Shown piece by piece: positions 8,808-17,127 of a stretch of DNA of 33,657 nt; positions within the stretch are counted from its first letter, which is position 1; each line of letters starts with the position of its first letter. The stretch is from Nitrosopumilaceae archaeon (GTDB lineage Archaea; Thermoproteota; Nitrososphaeria; Nitrososphaerales; Nitrosopumilaceae). Both the position numbers and the translations under genes were made by a program. The notes beneath the pieces are model-generated. The model did not search any database, was not told where the DNA came from, and worked only from the letters and a program-made list of their open reading frames with translations. The stretch lies in the NCBI GenBank assembly GCA_022823825.1, contig JAJEHG010000006.1:1-33657 (forward strand). The letters run 5' to 3'.

Positions 8808-8918
8808 TCGGCGGCGACCACAGCGTCCACCACAGCTACAGCATCCTCGTCTTGTTACATGACGGCGAAATATGTCAATTCCTTTTGCGCCACCGCACCC
8901 GGCACGCAATAGCCGTTG

Positions 8919-9722
8919 TCACTTTTGGTTATTGTTGCCGCTGCCGCCGCCAAAACCCAGCATGTATCCGCGCAACAGCTGTATGCCCATCGCGGGATCC
9001 ACCCCCTTCGGGCAGACTTGGCTGCAGGAGCCCGCAAAGTGGCACCGCCATATGCCGTGCGAGTCGTCTATCACCTTCAGCCTAGAATCCTTGCCCTTGT
9101 CCCTGCTGTCGCCCACGTAACGGTACGCCTGTGCCAGAGCCTGCGGCCCCAGAAACGAGGAATCGGTCGCCATAGTGGGGCAGGCCGCGTTGCACAGCCC
9201 GCACTTTATACAGTTGGCAAACTGTATGTACTGCTCCAGCTCCTCAGGCGACTGCGGGTACTCCTTGAGCTCGCCGTCCGGTACACCTTCAAGCTCCGTG
9301 TTCTCCCGGTCCAAGTACGGCCTGACCTCGCGGTGGTTCTCAAAGAGCGAGTCAAACCCGACTGCAAGGTCCCGTATCACCGGAAAGTTCTGCAGCGGCT
9401 CCACCGTAATCACCGAGGAGTTCAGCTCGTCAATTTTCGTAAAGCAGGCAAGCCTGGGCCTGCCGTTTATCATCATGCCGCACGAGCCGCAGGTGGCCTG
9501 CCTGCACGAGTACCTGACGGCCACGGAGTGGTCCAGGCTCTTCTTGACCTCCAAAATCGCGTCTAAAACGGTGGTCCACTTTTCGTACGGGACGTCAAAG
9601 TCGTCAAATCCAGTAGTGGAACTGTCGTGCGCGGGGTTGCTGCGGGCTATGCGGAGCGTAATCGTACGCTGCGTGCCAGTCTGCTGCGCGGAGGCCTGAC
9701 CAGCTGCTGCCTGCAACGCCAT
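8919..9722 (-). CDS. sdhB: Succinate dehydrogenase iron-sulfur subunit
   Basis: The electron-transfer subunit of complex II, passing electrons from the flavoprotein to quinone at the membrane. All three clusters are supported. The [2Fe-2S] ligands are Cys73, Cys78, Cys81 and Cys93 (CRQATCGSCG and LAC). The [4Fe-4S] and [3Fe-4S] ligands come from CIKCGLCNAACP (171-182) and CHFAGSCSQVCPKG (227-239). The length (267) is normal. It is the last gene of the sdhA-C-D-B run and starts 2 bases after sdhD. The N-terminus has a short Ala/Gln/Thr-rich extension before the ferredoxin-like fold. The C-terminus ends in a Gly/Asn-rich tail. Confidence 0.95.
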   Translation of the reverse strand: MALQAAAGQASAQQTGTQRTITLRIARSNPAHDSSTTGFDDFDVPYEKWTTVLDAILEVKKSLDHSVAVRYSCRQATCGSCGMMINGRPRLACFTKIDELNSSVITVEPLQNFPVIRDLAVGFDSLFENHREVRPYLDRENTELEGVPDGELKEYPQSPEELEQYIQFANCIKCGLCNAACPTMATDSSFLGPQALAQAYRYVGDSRDKGKDSRLKVIDDSHGIWRCHFAGSCSQVCPKGVDPAMGIQLLRGYMLGFGGGSGNNNQK

Positions 9723-9724
9723 AG

Positions 9725-10087
9725 TCAGACCATCCCCATGTTGGTCATAATAATGGTTCGCGACCCGTACGCTATCAGCGCGAACATGGCCGCCAAGCAG
9801 CCGTACGAGACTGCCTTCTCATAGCGGGGCCCCTGGCGCAGCTCAAGCAGTATGACGCGCAGCCCGTTGAACCCGTGTATTGACAGCAGCACCAGTATGA
9901 TCTCTAGCATCAGCGCGTACGGCAGAAACCTGTAGTTTGCAAGGACCGTCTCGTACTCCAGCGAGGCCGCAAACCCGCCCGACGTGAGCCTCATCAGCAC
10001 GTGCACGGCCACCAAAGCGACGGCGGCAAGCGCCGTGCCGTAGTGGATCTTCATTATGGTCGATTCCCTGAGTATCGCAGTCGCCAT
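9725..10087 (-). CDS. sdhD: Succinate dehydrogenase membrane anchor subunit D
   Basis: A 120-residue membrane anchor of complex II. Three hydrophobic helices are visible at about residues 17-34, 56-71 and 93-110. The SIHGFNGLRVILLEL stretch (69-83) matches the conserved segment of Sdh membrane subunits. His29 in the first helix is a possible heme or quinone-site residue. The open frame extends upstream, but that part overlaps sdhC in another frame and has no membrane-protein character. The ATG at 10085-10087 directly follows the sdhC stop and is the likely start. Gene order and 2-base spacing place it in the sdh operon. Subunit letter C versus D is assigned by position, not by a unique motif. 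Confidence 0.88.
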   Translation of the reverse strand: MATAILRESTIMKIHYGTALAAVALVAVHVLMRLTSGGFAASLEYETVLANYRFLPYALMLEIILVLLSIHGFNGLRVILLELRQGPRYEKAVSYGCLAAMFALIAYGSRTIIMTNMGMV

Positions 10088-10089
10088 AG

Positions 10090-10629
10090 TCACACCCCGA
10101 ACATTACGGCAAGGCCGTACATCATAGCTATCGCGGCAAGCACGATTGCAGTGTATATTCCCAGCTTGTGCCTGTAGTTCTGGGACGCCGGTATATACGG
10201 ATAGTCGGGCCTTGCCGCCCGGCCCACGCCCACGCCGCCGTGCCCGAGCATGACGCGTATCCCGTTGACCGTATGGAACACGCACATCCCGATGACGATG
10301 GCAAGCAGGATGTGCCCCTCCGTAGTCTGCGTTATGGCAAGGAACTCGTCCCACCCCATCTTGCCCTGCAGAATGCTGCTCGTCTCGTAGATGTGCCCGA
10401 TGAAATACGCAAGCAACCCGAGGCCCGACAGGCGCATCAGCCAGTACGCGACGCGCTCTATCCCGTACCTGCCGGGGTTTATCATGCCGCCGACGCCGGC
10501 CCTGTTGCCGTCGGCTGCGGTTTTGGCGCTGCCACTGCTGCTACTGCTGCCAGCGCCGTCATAGCGGTCCTGAGAGTCGGTTCCGGCCTCCCGGCCCGCA
10601 TCCCCCTCTTCTTGGTCCACGGAAGCCAT
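10090..10629 (-). CDS. sdhC: Succinate dehydrogenase cytochrome b subunit C
   Basis: The larger membrane anchor of complex II, binding heme and quinone. Three transmembrane helices lie near residues 60-80, 106-127 and 155-176. The pattern RLSGLGLLAYFIGHI and the heme-region FHTVNGIRVML (His119) are typical of SdhC. The first 48 residues are an acidic, Ser/Gly/Ala-rich stretch not expected in the family. An internal Met49 (MINPGRYGIERVAYW) begins the conserved part and is an alternative start. However, the ATG at 10629 overlaps the sdhA stop by one base (taATG), which favours the longer form by coupling. Confidence 0.9.
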   Translation of the reverse strand: MASVDQEEGDAGREAGTDSQDRYDGAGSSSSSGSAKTAADGNRAGVGGMINPGRYGIERVAYWLMRLSGLGLLAYFIGHIYETSSILQGKMGWDEFLAITQTTEGHILLAIVIGMCVFHTVNGIRVMLGHGGVGVGRAARPDYPYIPASQNYRHKLGIYTAIVLAAIAMMYGLAVMFGV

Positions 10630-12350
10630 TAGTACTTCCTCTCCACCGGCTTGTATTTGGTGATTGTGACCGGGTGCGTCTTCATTATGGGCCCCTCCGG
10701 GTCGTAATATGCGAGCGTGTGGTGCAGAAAGTTCTCGTCGTCGCGCTTTGGATAGTCGGTGCGGGCGTGCGCGCCCCGAGACTCCTTGCGGTTTATGGCG
10801 CCCACCAGAACGATCTCGGCGACCCTGAACATGGAGTCCAGCTCCATTACATTCGTAAAGTTGGTGTTGTATTCGGCCGCCTTGTCATCGACGTGCTTCC
10901 ATGACTCCTTGCGCAGGTTCCGCACCATACGTAGCCCTTCTGCAAGCTCGTCCCCGTTCCGGTACACGTACGCGTTAGAGTTCATCGCGTCTGTCAGCCT
11001 CTGCCGCACCTCGTAGGGGTTTGCTCCCCCTCCACCCCGGAATATGCCGTCGTAGATGCGCTTTTCCTCCGCGTTTACGACATGGTGCGGCCACGGGGGC
11101 CTGGATGCAGCGGACTCCCGCTCCGCGTACATGGCGGCCTGCTCGCCGGTTATCTTGCCCCACACTATGCACTCAGACGTGGAGTTTGCGCCTAGGCGGT
11201 TGGAGCCGTGCACGCTGTTGCAGGCGGCCTCGCCTGCTGCCCACACGCCCTGTATTTCCGTCGCCCCGTCGATGTTTGTGTGCAGCCCCCCCATCATGTA
11301 GTGGCACACGGGCCTGATGTCAAGCAAATCTTTTGCCGGGTCTATCCCGGAGAACTTTATCGATATCTCGCGTATGCCCCCCAGCTTTTCCTTTATGCGC
11401 TCGTCGCCTATGTGGCGCAGGTCCAGCTTCATGCAGTCCACGCCGGTCTCGTGCTTGAACCCGCGGCCCTCCCGTATCTCGGACATTATCGACCGCGACA
11501 CGATATCGCGGGGCGCCAGCTCCATCTTTGAGGGCGCGTACCGCTTCATGAACCGCTCGCCGGCGCTGTTCAGCAGGTATCCCCCCTCGCCGCGGGCCCC
11601 CTCGGTAATCAGTATGCCGGAGGGCATTATCCCGGTGGGGTGGAACTGGACGAACTCCATGTCCTTTAGGGCCATGCCGGCCCTCAGCCCCATGTCCAGC
11701 CCGTCGGGGGTCGAGGACAGCGCGTATGTCGAAAAGCTGTACAGCCGGCCCGCCCCTCCCGTCGCGATAATCAGGGCCCTTGCCCTTATCGAGTAAAAGT
11801 CGCCCGTCCCCAGCTCTATGGCGGTAAGCCCCAGAAACTTGCGGCCGTCATGTACTATACATGTGGCAAACCACTCGTTGAGATACGAAATGTTGTCAAA
11901 CTTTTGGCACGTGTCGTACAGCGTCTGCATCTCAAAGAACCCCACCTTGTCTGACGCGTACGTGGCGCGCGGAAAGCTGTACCCCCCAAAGTTGCGCTGG
12001 TCTATCCGGCCGTCCTTGCGCCGGGACCACGGCATGCCCCAGTGGTCCAGCTGGTGTACCTCGCGGGGCATCTCGACGCAGAGCCGCTCGGCCACGTCCT
12101 GGTCTGCCAGAAAGTCGCTCCCCTTTACCGTATCGTACACGTGCGACTCTATCGTGTCGCCCTCGTCCTCGAACATCACGGCGGCTGTGCCGCCCTCGGC
12201 AGACACGGAGTGCGAGCGCATCACCTGGAGCTTTGAGATGACCGCAATCCTCAGTTTGGGGGCGGTCTTTGCCGCGGATATGGCAGCCCTGAGCCCCGCA
12301 AGACCGGAGCCGCATATAAGCAGGTCATACTCGTCTATGGTATCGACCAT
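10629..12350 (-). CDS. sdhA: Succinate dehydrogenase flavoprotein subunit
   Basis: The catalytic subunit of complex II, oxidising succinate to fumarate in the citric acid cycle. The FAD dinucleotide motif GSGLAG is at residues 14-19. The histidine that carries covalently bound FAD is His47 in MRSHSVSAEGGTAA. FHPTGI and TEGARGEGGYL form the active-site region, and HGSNRLGANSTSECIVWG follows near residue 380. At 573 residues it has the normal length. It is the first gene of a four-gene operon. The minus-strand TATA-like tttttaatat at about 12378-12387 lies roughly 30 bp before the ATG, consistent with little or no leader. The PadR gene is divergent, 88 bp away. Confidence 0.96.
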   Translation of the reverse strand: MVDTIDEYDLLICGSGLAGLRAAISAAKTAPKLRIAVISKLQVMRSHSVSAEGGTAAVMFEDEGDTIESHVYDTVKGSDFLADQDVAERLCVEMPREVHQLDHWGMPWSRRKDGRIDQRNFGGYSFPRATYASDKVGFFEMQTLYDTCQKFDNISYLNEWFATCIVHDGRKFLGLTAIELGTGDFYSIRARALIIATGGAGRLYSFSTYALSSTPDGLDMGLRAGMALKDMEFVQFHPTGIMPSGILITEGARGEGGYLLNSAGERFMKRYAPSKMELAPRDIVSRSIMSEIREGRGFKHETGVDCMKLDLRHIGDERIKEKLGGIREISIKFSGIDPAKDLLDIRPVCHYMMGGLHTNIDGATEIQGVWAAGEAACNSVHGSNRLGANSTSECIVWGKITGEQAAMYAERESAASRPPWPHHVVNAEEKRIYDGIFRGGGGANPYEVRQRLTDAMNSNAYVYRNGDELAEGLRMVRNLRKESWKHVDDKAAEYNTNFTNVMELDSMFRVAEIVLVGAINRKESRGAHARTDYPKRDDENFLHHTLAYYDPEGPIMKTHPVTITKYKPVERKY

Positions 12351-12415
12351 AATCGTTCACGGACGCTCCGCGCCGAGATATTAAAAATGTAATAACCGGG
12401 GCGGCAAGACTAAAA

Positions 12416-12433
12416 TATATCGCTAGCGATATA
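12416..12433. promoter_or_regulatory. Perfect 18-bp palindrome, candidate PadR operator
   Basis: The sequence tatatcgctagcgatata is a perfect inverted repeat ending 5 bases before the padR-type start codon. It overlaps the taaaatatat TATA region. A dimeric regulator bound here would block assembly of the pre-initiation complex on its own promoter. It is about 66 bp from the sdhA start, so an effect on sdh is possible but less direct. The palindrome is seen; the bound protein is inferred. Confidence 0.6.
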
Positions 12434-12438
12434 ACATC

Positions 12439-12996
12439 ATGAGCTCGGCATGGTTTGAGAGGGTCAAGAGTGCCATCCCGAGGGGCTTTTCTAGATATTA
12501 CATCATAAGCATACTGCAGGAGGGGCCCCACACGGGCAAGGAGATCATAAACAGGGCGGCAGGCGAGAGCGGCGGGGAGTGGAGGCCCTCGCCGGGTTTG
12601 ATATACCCGCTGCTCGGCAGGCTGCTTGACGAGGGGCTGATTGAGGAGTCCGACGATGGCGGCAGGTACGCGCTCACGCAGAAGGGGGCGGACACGGCGG
12701 AGGACATGAAGAAGATCAAGGACGGCATAGACAGGCAGATCGACGTGCTGTCCCGGCTGGGGAACGCCGGCAGGTTTGTCGCGGCAGACGTGATAGAAAG
12801 AATAGCCTCGATTGCGGCCATACTGGGCCAGAACGCGGCAAGGATGACTGCAGAGGACGCCGAGCGGTACAAACGGTTTCTGAGGGACGAGCTTGCCAGG
12901 ATGGAGGGGCGTACAGGGGACGGCGCCGACAGCGATCCGGAGAAGAGCAATACCGGGGACGAAAGCGGGGACGAGACGAGCATCCCCGTAAGATAG
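12439..12996 (+). CDS. PadR family transcriptional regulator
   Basis: A winged-helix DNA-binding protein, probably dimeric. The PadR pattern covers residues 13-85: RGFSRYYIISILQEGPHTGK, then the recognition region WRPSPGLIYPLLGRLLDEGL, then the wing GGRYALTQKGAD. A helical region (about 90-155) would serve for dimerisation and effector binding. The last 30 residues are an acidic Ser/Asp/Glu-rich tail. The ATG at 12439 is preceded by a TATA-like element and an 18-bp palindrome, suggesting autoregulation and a nearly leaderless transcript. It is divergent from sdhA. The effector is not evident. Confidence 0.9.
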   Translation: MSSAWFERVKSAIPRGFSRYYIISILQEGPHTGKEIINRAAGESGGEWRPSPGLIYPLLGRLLDEGLIEESDDGGRYALTQKGADTAEDMKKIKDGIDRQIDVLSRLGNAGRFVAADVIERIASIAAILGQNAARMTAEDAERYKRFLRDELARMEGRTGDGADSDPEKSNTGDESGDETSIPVR

Positions 12997-13043
12997 TCTG
13001 CGGTGACGTCAAGCATAAATAACAACCCGGACGCTCCTGCGCT

Positions 13044-13955
13044 GTGTCAGACTCCAACAAACCCGAGAAGAAGAGCATCCGTGAGATGGTAAAGAGGGGC
13101 GACTCGCCGCTGGTCATACCCGGAGTGTACGACGCGCTGGGCGCAAGGATAGCGGAGAACGCGGGGTTCGACGCCATGTTCCAGACGGGGTACGGCACGT
13201 CCGCGTCCCTCCTTGGCATGCCGGACTATGGGTTCGTCGGTGCCGCGGAGACAGTCGAGAACGCGAGGCGCATATGCGCGGCGACCAGTTCGCCCGTAAT
13301 AGTGGACTCGGACACCGGGTACGGCAACGCCCTGAGCGTCTGGAAGCTGGTGGGGGACCTGAAAGCGGCCGGCGCGTCGGGTATGTTTCTGGAGGACCAG
13401 AGGTGGCCCAAGCGGTGCGGCCACATGCAGGGCAAGGACGTCATATCACAGGAGGAATATACGGAAAAGCTCGGGGCCGCGGTGGACGCCAGGGGCGACT
13501 CTGACTTTGTCATAGTGGCGCGCACAGACGCCCGCGCGACGCTGGGGCTTGACGAGGCGATAGAGCGCGGCAGGCAGAACAAAAAGACGGGGGCAGATGC
13601 CGTGTTCATAGAGGCACCCGCGAGCATAGGCGAGATGAGGAGTATAGGGCGCGAGATAGACGCCCCCCTAGTCGCAAACATGATAGAGGGCGGCGTCACT
13701 CCCATTAGCCCGGCGCAGACCCTGCACGGGATGGGGTTCAACATCATACTGTACCCGCTGTCGGTGCTCTTTGCGAGCGCGCACGCGGCATCAGGGATAC
13801 TTGCGGAGCTGCGGCAGACCGGCGCCACCAGGGAGTCGAGCAAGAGCGCGCTGAGCTTTGACCAGTTCAACGAGATAGTAAACCTCTCAAAGTTCAAGGA
13901 CATGGAGTACAGATACGGCGGCAGCGGCAGAAGCGGCAGCAACAAAAGCCACTGA
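13044..13955 (+). CDS. Isocitrate lyase/PEP mutase superfamily enzyme (methylisocitrate lyase-like)
   Basis: A TIM-barrel C-C lyase or mutase. The metal-binding DSDTGYGN is at residues 88-95, EDQ at 117-119, and the active-site KRCGH loop with its catalytic Cys at 123-127. ARTDA and EAP follow at the usual intervals. The short form (303 residues) and the KRCGH signature fit 2-methylisocitrate lyase (PrpB) and carboxyphosphonoenolpyruvate mutase-like proteins better than the longer isocitrate lyase. The exact substrate cannot be fixed from sequence. The GTG start lies about 26 bp after a TATA-like cataaataac (13014-13023), supporting a leaderless mRNA. It follows padR on the same strand. A Gly/Ser-rich tail ends the protein. 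Confidence 0.85.
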   Translation: MSDSNKPEKKSIREMVKRGDSPLVIPGVYDALGARIAENAGFDAMFQTGYGTSASLLGMPDYGFVGAAETVENARRICAATSSPVIVDSDTGYGNALSVWKLVGDLKAAGASGMFLEDQRWPKRCGHMQGKDVISQEEYTEKLGAAVDARGDSDFVIVARTDARATLGLDEAIERGRQNKKTGADAVFIEAPASIGEMRSIGREIDAPLVANMIEGGVTPISPAQTLHGMGFNIILYPLSVLFASAHAASGILAELRQTGATRESSKSALSFDQFNEIVNLSKFKDMEYRYGGSGRSGSNKSH

Positions 13956-14004
13956 CCGCCCGCGGCAGCCGGCGCAGGCATTGCATGGCGCGCGTCGTCA
14001 CACT

Positions 14005-14034
14005 GTCAAAAATAGTATAAAAAATGCCAAAAAA
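14005..14034 (-). terminator. Oligo-T terminator region downstream of alba
   Basis: Immediately past the alba stop, the minus strand carries three T-runs of 5-6 bases (complement of A-runs at 14029-14034, 14019-14024 and 14008-14012) within 27 bases. Clustered oligo-T without a required hairpin is the usual archaeal termination signal. The convergent PrpB-like gene ends about 50 bases away. Confidence 0.6.
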
Positions 14035-14041
14035 GAGAGAC

Positions 14042-14329
14042 TCACTGGGAGTTTCTCTTTACCTCGATCTCGATCGTCGATACGTTTCGCGTTCGTCCGT
14101 CCTGAGACTTGAGGGACTCGGAGCCTATGCGGATCTCTCCGATAGAGCAGCCAGCAATCTCGGTCTTTCTCAAGACGAGCTGGGCGACGTCTACGGCGTG
14201 CCCGATGCTGAGCCCCCGAGCCTTGATGTTCACTTTTGGCAGGTTGACCAGCTGAATCGCCGTGGCAGTCACGTACGTCATCAGAGGCTTCTTGCCTATG
14301 AATATGGTGTCTCTTGCTTCGTTAGACAT
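14042..14329 (-). CDS. albA: DNA/RNA-binding chromatin protein Alba
   Basis: A small dimeric nucleic-acid-binding protein that coats archaeal DNA and RNA. The 95-residue sequence shows the family core: IFIGKKPLMTYVTA with the paired DNA-contact lysines (13-14), KVNIKARGLSIGHAVDVAQL, and a C-terminal IEIEVKR strand. Its length is normal. The minus-strand TATA-like ctataaataata (about 14349-14360) is centred some 26 bp upstream of the ATG, so the transcript is probably leaderless. Clustered T-runs directly downstream would end it. It is transcribed alone. Confidence 0.95.
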   Translation of the reverse strand: MSNEARDTIFIGKKPLMTYVTATAIQLVNLPKVNIKARGLSIGHAVDVAQLVLRKTEIAGCSIGEIRIGSESLKSQDGRTRNVSTIEIEVKRNSQ

Positions 14330-14435
14330 TGCAACCCGACAGGTTGTGTATTATTTATAGTTAAGATGAGGTGCGGAAAAGGCGCTGCGGCATCGGTGAC
14401 GGCGGCCGCCGTACGCTGCCCGGGCGCGCCTGTCA

Positions 14436-15899
14436 TCAGGGGAGGCGTATCGTGCCAAAGCCGTACTCGAGGCACGTCTGGTAGTGGCCGCGGATCTCGG
14501 CCTCCCACCCCCTGCCGCGGTCAAGCATGTCAAGTGACATCCTAAGCGGGGGGATCTCGCCGCGGTGCCTGCGGTTTCTCTCCACGAGCCCGTCGCGGAA
14601 CTCGTCCTCCGGGAGCGAGTTGCTCTTCTTGCCGTTGCACGGCTGGCAGGCCAGCACCAGGTTCCACGCGTTGTCGTCGTATATGTACGTCCACGGGATC
14701 AGGTGGTCCACCTGCACGTAGCCGGGCTCGAGCCTGTCGCGGCAGTAAAAGCAGCAGTCCGTGAACGGGGCGAACATGCTGCGGTATTTGGTCAGCGCCT
14801 GCCTCCCGGCGTCCATGCTCTCGATTTTAGTCAAGAGCCTCGGCAGGGTCGGGTTCAACGGCTCGAGGAACTTTGTCCATTCGATGAGGACGGCCTTTGA
14901 GAGCAGCGCATTGTTCTTTTGGAAGAACTCGAATGCCTCCGGCTTCAGCCTGATGGCCTGCTCGTCGTCGTCATAGTCGTAAAACGACCGCACCTCCGCC
15001 GTCCGGTTTCCGACGGGAACCTTTTGAAAGCGCGGCACCACTATGGAGGTCTTGGACTTGGCGTGCCCGAACACGTTTCTCAGTATGAGCTTTTTGGCCC
15101 TCTCCACGTCATTTTTGTCAAGGCGCGAATAGTCAGCCGGCGTGCTCTTCCCGAATACGTTTCTGAGCTTTGTTATGGCGTGCGGCGTATGCTTTGCGTC
15201 ATAGTTCTGGCGCATGTGCAGTACGTACTCTTGGTGCCAGTAATACTTGAGAAACTTTTCGGCCAGATACTCGTATGGTATGCGCAGGACGGATTGCCTT
15301 TCCTCCTCTTTCTCTTCATCATCATCCCGGCCCGCGCCGCGGTAACCGCCCTGGCAGTGCTCCAAGATGGCGCGCGCGAGCGCAAACTTGTACGTGTTGG
15401 CCTTTGAGCCGTGACTCAGTATGGACAGAAAGCTCTTGGTCAGCCCGGCATGCGACGTGTCGGGGGACATCCCTGCGTACGACGGGGGGCGCAGCCCGCC
15501 CGGGTCGATGTCAGGCAGCCTCGAGGGATCCGCCAGACGGAAGACCCCGAGGCGCCCGCCCGCCCTCCAGTCCGCGATGCACCCCCTGGCGCGCAGCGCC
15601 GAGATCTGCGCCATGACAGACTGGTAAAAGTCGACTGCCAGTATGCCACCCCCGGATACCGCACTGCGATCAAGGTTCAGGAGCCCGGCCACCTGCTCGA
15701 CGACCTTGCCGGCACCATGCCATACGGCGTCGTCTTTGTGGGCGTGCTGCGTCCGGTCCCCCCTGCCACACGTCCTGCCTCTGGCGGCCTCCACCTCGGA
15801 GATGGTGCTGCCGGGCCCGCCCACAACCTGCGCGAGCGCCCACATGACCATCTTTCCGGAGGGCAGCACCGTGGGGCTGCCTGCAGTAGGGCCGTGCAT
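14436..15899 (-). CDS. HNH endonuclease domain protein
   Basis: A 487-residue protein with a zinc-type HNH nuclease near the C-terminus. Cys383 and Cys386 (CFYC) and Cys418 and Cys421 (CQPCN) form the likely zinc site, with VDHLIPW (Asp398, His399) and Asn413 as catalytic-core residues. Such domains nick or cut DNA in restriction enzymes, homing endonucleases and repair proteins. The first 370 residues are not recognised. They include an acidic linker (RDDDEEKEEERQ near 191) and a basic helical region. The ATG at 15897-15899 is the longest start; an internal Met17 or Met19 is possible. It is downstream of a small unknown gene and a HEAT-repeat gene on the same strand. Target and role unknown. 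Confidence 0.82.
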   Translation of the reverse strand: MHGPTAGSPTVLPSGKMVMWALAQVVGGPGSTISEVEAARGRTCGRGDRTQHAHKDDAVWHGAGKVVEQVAGLLNLDRSAVSGGGILAVDFYQSVMAQISALRARGCIADWRAGGRLGVFRLADPSRLPDIDPGGLRPPSYAGMSPDTSHAGLTKSFLSILSHGSKANTYKFALARAILEHCQGGYRGAGRDDDEEKEEERQSVLRIPYEYLAEKFLKYYWHQEYVLHMRQNYDAKHTPHAITKLRNVFGKSTPADYSRLDKNDVERAKKLILRNVFGHAKSKTSIVVPRFQKVPVGNRTAEVRSFYDYDDDEQAIRLKPEAFEFFQKNNALLSKAVLIEWTKFLEPLNPTLPRLLTKIESMDAGRQALTKYRSMFAPFTDCCFYCRDRLEPGYVQVDHLIPWTYIYDDNAWNLVLACQPCNGKKSNSLPEDEFRDGLVERNRRHRGEIPPLRMSLDMLDRGRGWEAEIRGHYQTCLEYGFGTIRLP

Positions 15900-15927
15900 G
15901 TCTTGTCACAGGACGGGCCGTAATATC

Positions 15928-16221
15928 TTAAGGATTACGATCCTGTGCGTCCCCGCCTTCCTCTGGGGCGTCCGCGTCGTCGGCAGACGTCTCTGCTATG
16001 GCGCCCCTTGAGCGGTTCTCCCTGTCCGTTGCAAGGTGCTGCTCGTAGACGTCTTTCGGGTCCACGTCGGGGCCGCAGTACCTAGCATAGTAGTCGCGCC
16101 GCGTCAGGGGCGAGCCCACGCCGCCGCTGCTGTTGTCGGACCTGGCAGGATCAGAGTTTATCATGATGAACTCGTCCAGCCACTCCTCGTAGGACGACGT
16201 GATGCCGAGGCTTTCACCCAT
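15928..16221 (-). CDS. Small hypothetical protein
   Basis: A 97-residue acidic protein not recognised. A central RRDYYARYCGPDVDPKDVYE stretch, bounded by disordered Ser/Gly/Asp-rich segments, looks like the only folded part. The open frame extends to 16287. The ATG at 16219-16221 is preferred because it is preceded at 6 bases by aGGTGA, a good match to the archaeal ribosome-binding sequence. The gene ends 28 bases before the HNH gene start, so the two could share a transcript. No membrane segment or cofactor motif is visible. Confidence 0.5.
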   Translation of the reverse strand: MGESLGITSSYEEWLDEFIMINSDPARSDNSSGGVGSPLTRRDYYARYCGPDVDPKDVYEQHLATDRENRSRGAIAETSADDADAPEEGGDAQDRNP

Positions 16222-16350
16222 TGCAGTCACCTGCCGTGCGCCGTTCCGCGGCAAACAGGTTTCGCGCAAAGGCCGCAGTTCCTGCATCCATAGTCAGCCA
16301 TCATAATTACCAGCCACCATCACCATTCATCACAACAACAGCAACAACAA

Positions 16351-16923
16351 TCACGCGCCGCGCCTCTCCTTGAGCCTGCCAAGCAGCATCCCGAGATCCG
16401 GATCGTCTTGCACGTCCCCGGCCCACAGTTCCGACACCCGCTCGATCACGTCCGGCGCGACATCTATACCGGTGGTGATTACGGCGTGGGCCGCGCTCTT
16501 CCGGACCTCCGAGCTGTCATCAAGCAGCGACTCGGCCAGCACCCTCCCAACGTCGGGGCCGCCCGCGCGCAGGTGCCCCAGGGCCCCCACGGCGCACGAC
16601 CTTACCATGGACCGCTTGTCGCGCGCGAGCTTTACCAGCTCCGGAATCGAGTCCGTCTCGTTCCTGTTTGCAAGTACCAGCGACGCAAAGCCGCGTATGT
16701 TCTTGCTTGCGGAGCCCAGTCCCTTTACCAGATGCTCGTATATGCGGTTCTCGTTGAGTATCAGCGAGCTGAACGCCTCGCCCCTCACCCGGATGTCGTC
16801 ATCATCAAGCCTTGCAATCATCTTCTCTATGATGTCGGGGCGGTCAGTGGCGGCGAGCCCCTCAAGCGCGCTTATCTTTTGCGCGCTGTCACCCGTCTCC
16901 AGGATCCGTGCAACGTCGTTCAA
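16351..16923 (-). CDS. HEAT-repeat protein
   Basis: A 190-residue all-helical solenoid protein, most likely a protein-protein interaction scaffold. About five HEAT-like units can be read: SALEGLAATDRPDIIEKMIA, IRVRGEAFSSLILNE, IRGFASLVLANRNETDSIPE, MVRSCAVGALGHLRAG and VRKSAAHAVITTGIDVAPD. The start is a TTG at 16921-16923. A minus-strand attattaac TATA-like element about 29 bp upstream fits a leaderless transcript. Archaeal and bacterial proteins of this kind occur with phycobilin lyases and many other systems, so the partner cannot be named. Confidence 0.78.
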   Translation of the reverse strand: MNDVARILETGDSAQKISALEGLAATDRPDIIEKMIARLDDDDIRVRGEAFSSLILNENRIYEHLVKGLGSASKNIRGFASLVLANRNETDSIPELVKLARDKRSMVRSCAVGALGHLRAGGPDVGRVLAESLLDDSSEVRKSAAHAVITTGIDVAPDVIERVSELWAGDVQDDPDLGMLLGRLKERRGA

Positions 16924-17127
16924 GCCAAGGCGGATTGGGGACGCAGGTTAATAATGGTAACAGTCAGTATCGCGCTGGTCGGCGCAGCAAGGCGGCGCAG
17001 TCGGCAGCGGCGGCGGTACGCCTGCATACTTCCAGAACCCCGCGGCCACGCAGAAAAAACTCTCAACACTTTTAAAACCAAAATCTGGAGCCCAGTCTGA
17101 GAATGATCCAAAAGGTGACCGCAAACT

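Noticed and set aside
10088-10354. N-terminal extension of sdhD by 89 codons
   Set aside because: It overlaps sdhC in another frame, is Arg/His-rich without membrane character, and the ATG at 10087 sits directly after the sdhC stop.
16227-16301. A 24-codon minus-strand frame with CRNCGLC and a fourth Cys, ending at the ribosome-binding site of the small acidic protein gene
   Set aside because: Too short to show coding character, its TATA-like element is immediately adjacent rather than 25 bp away, and it overlaps the extended frame of the next gene. It is kept only as a curiosity.
16924-17127. Gap before L7Ae inspected for a tRNA or structured RNA
   Set aside because: No cloverleaf, anticodon arm or GTTCRA-type T-loop could be found; only the L7Ae promoter and ribosome-binding site are supported.
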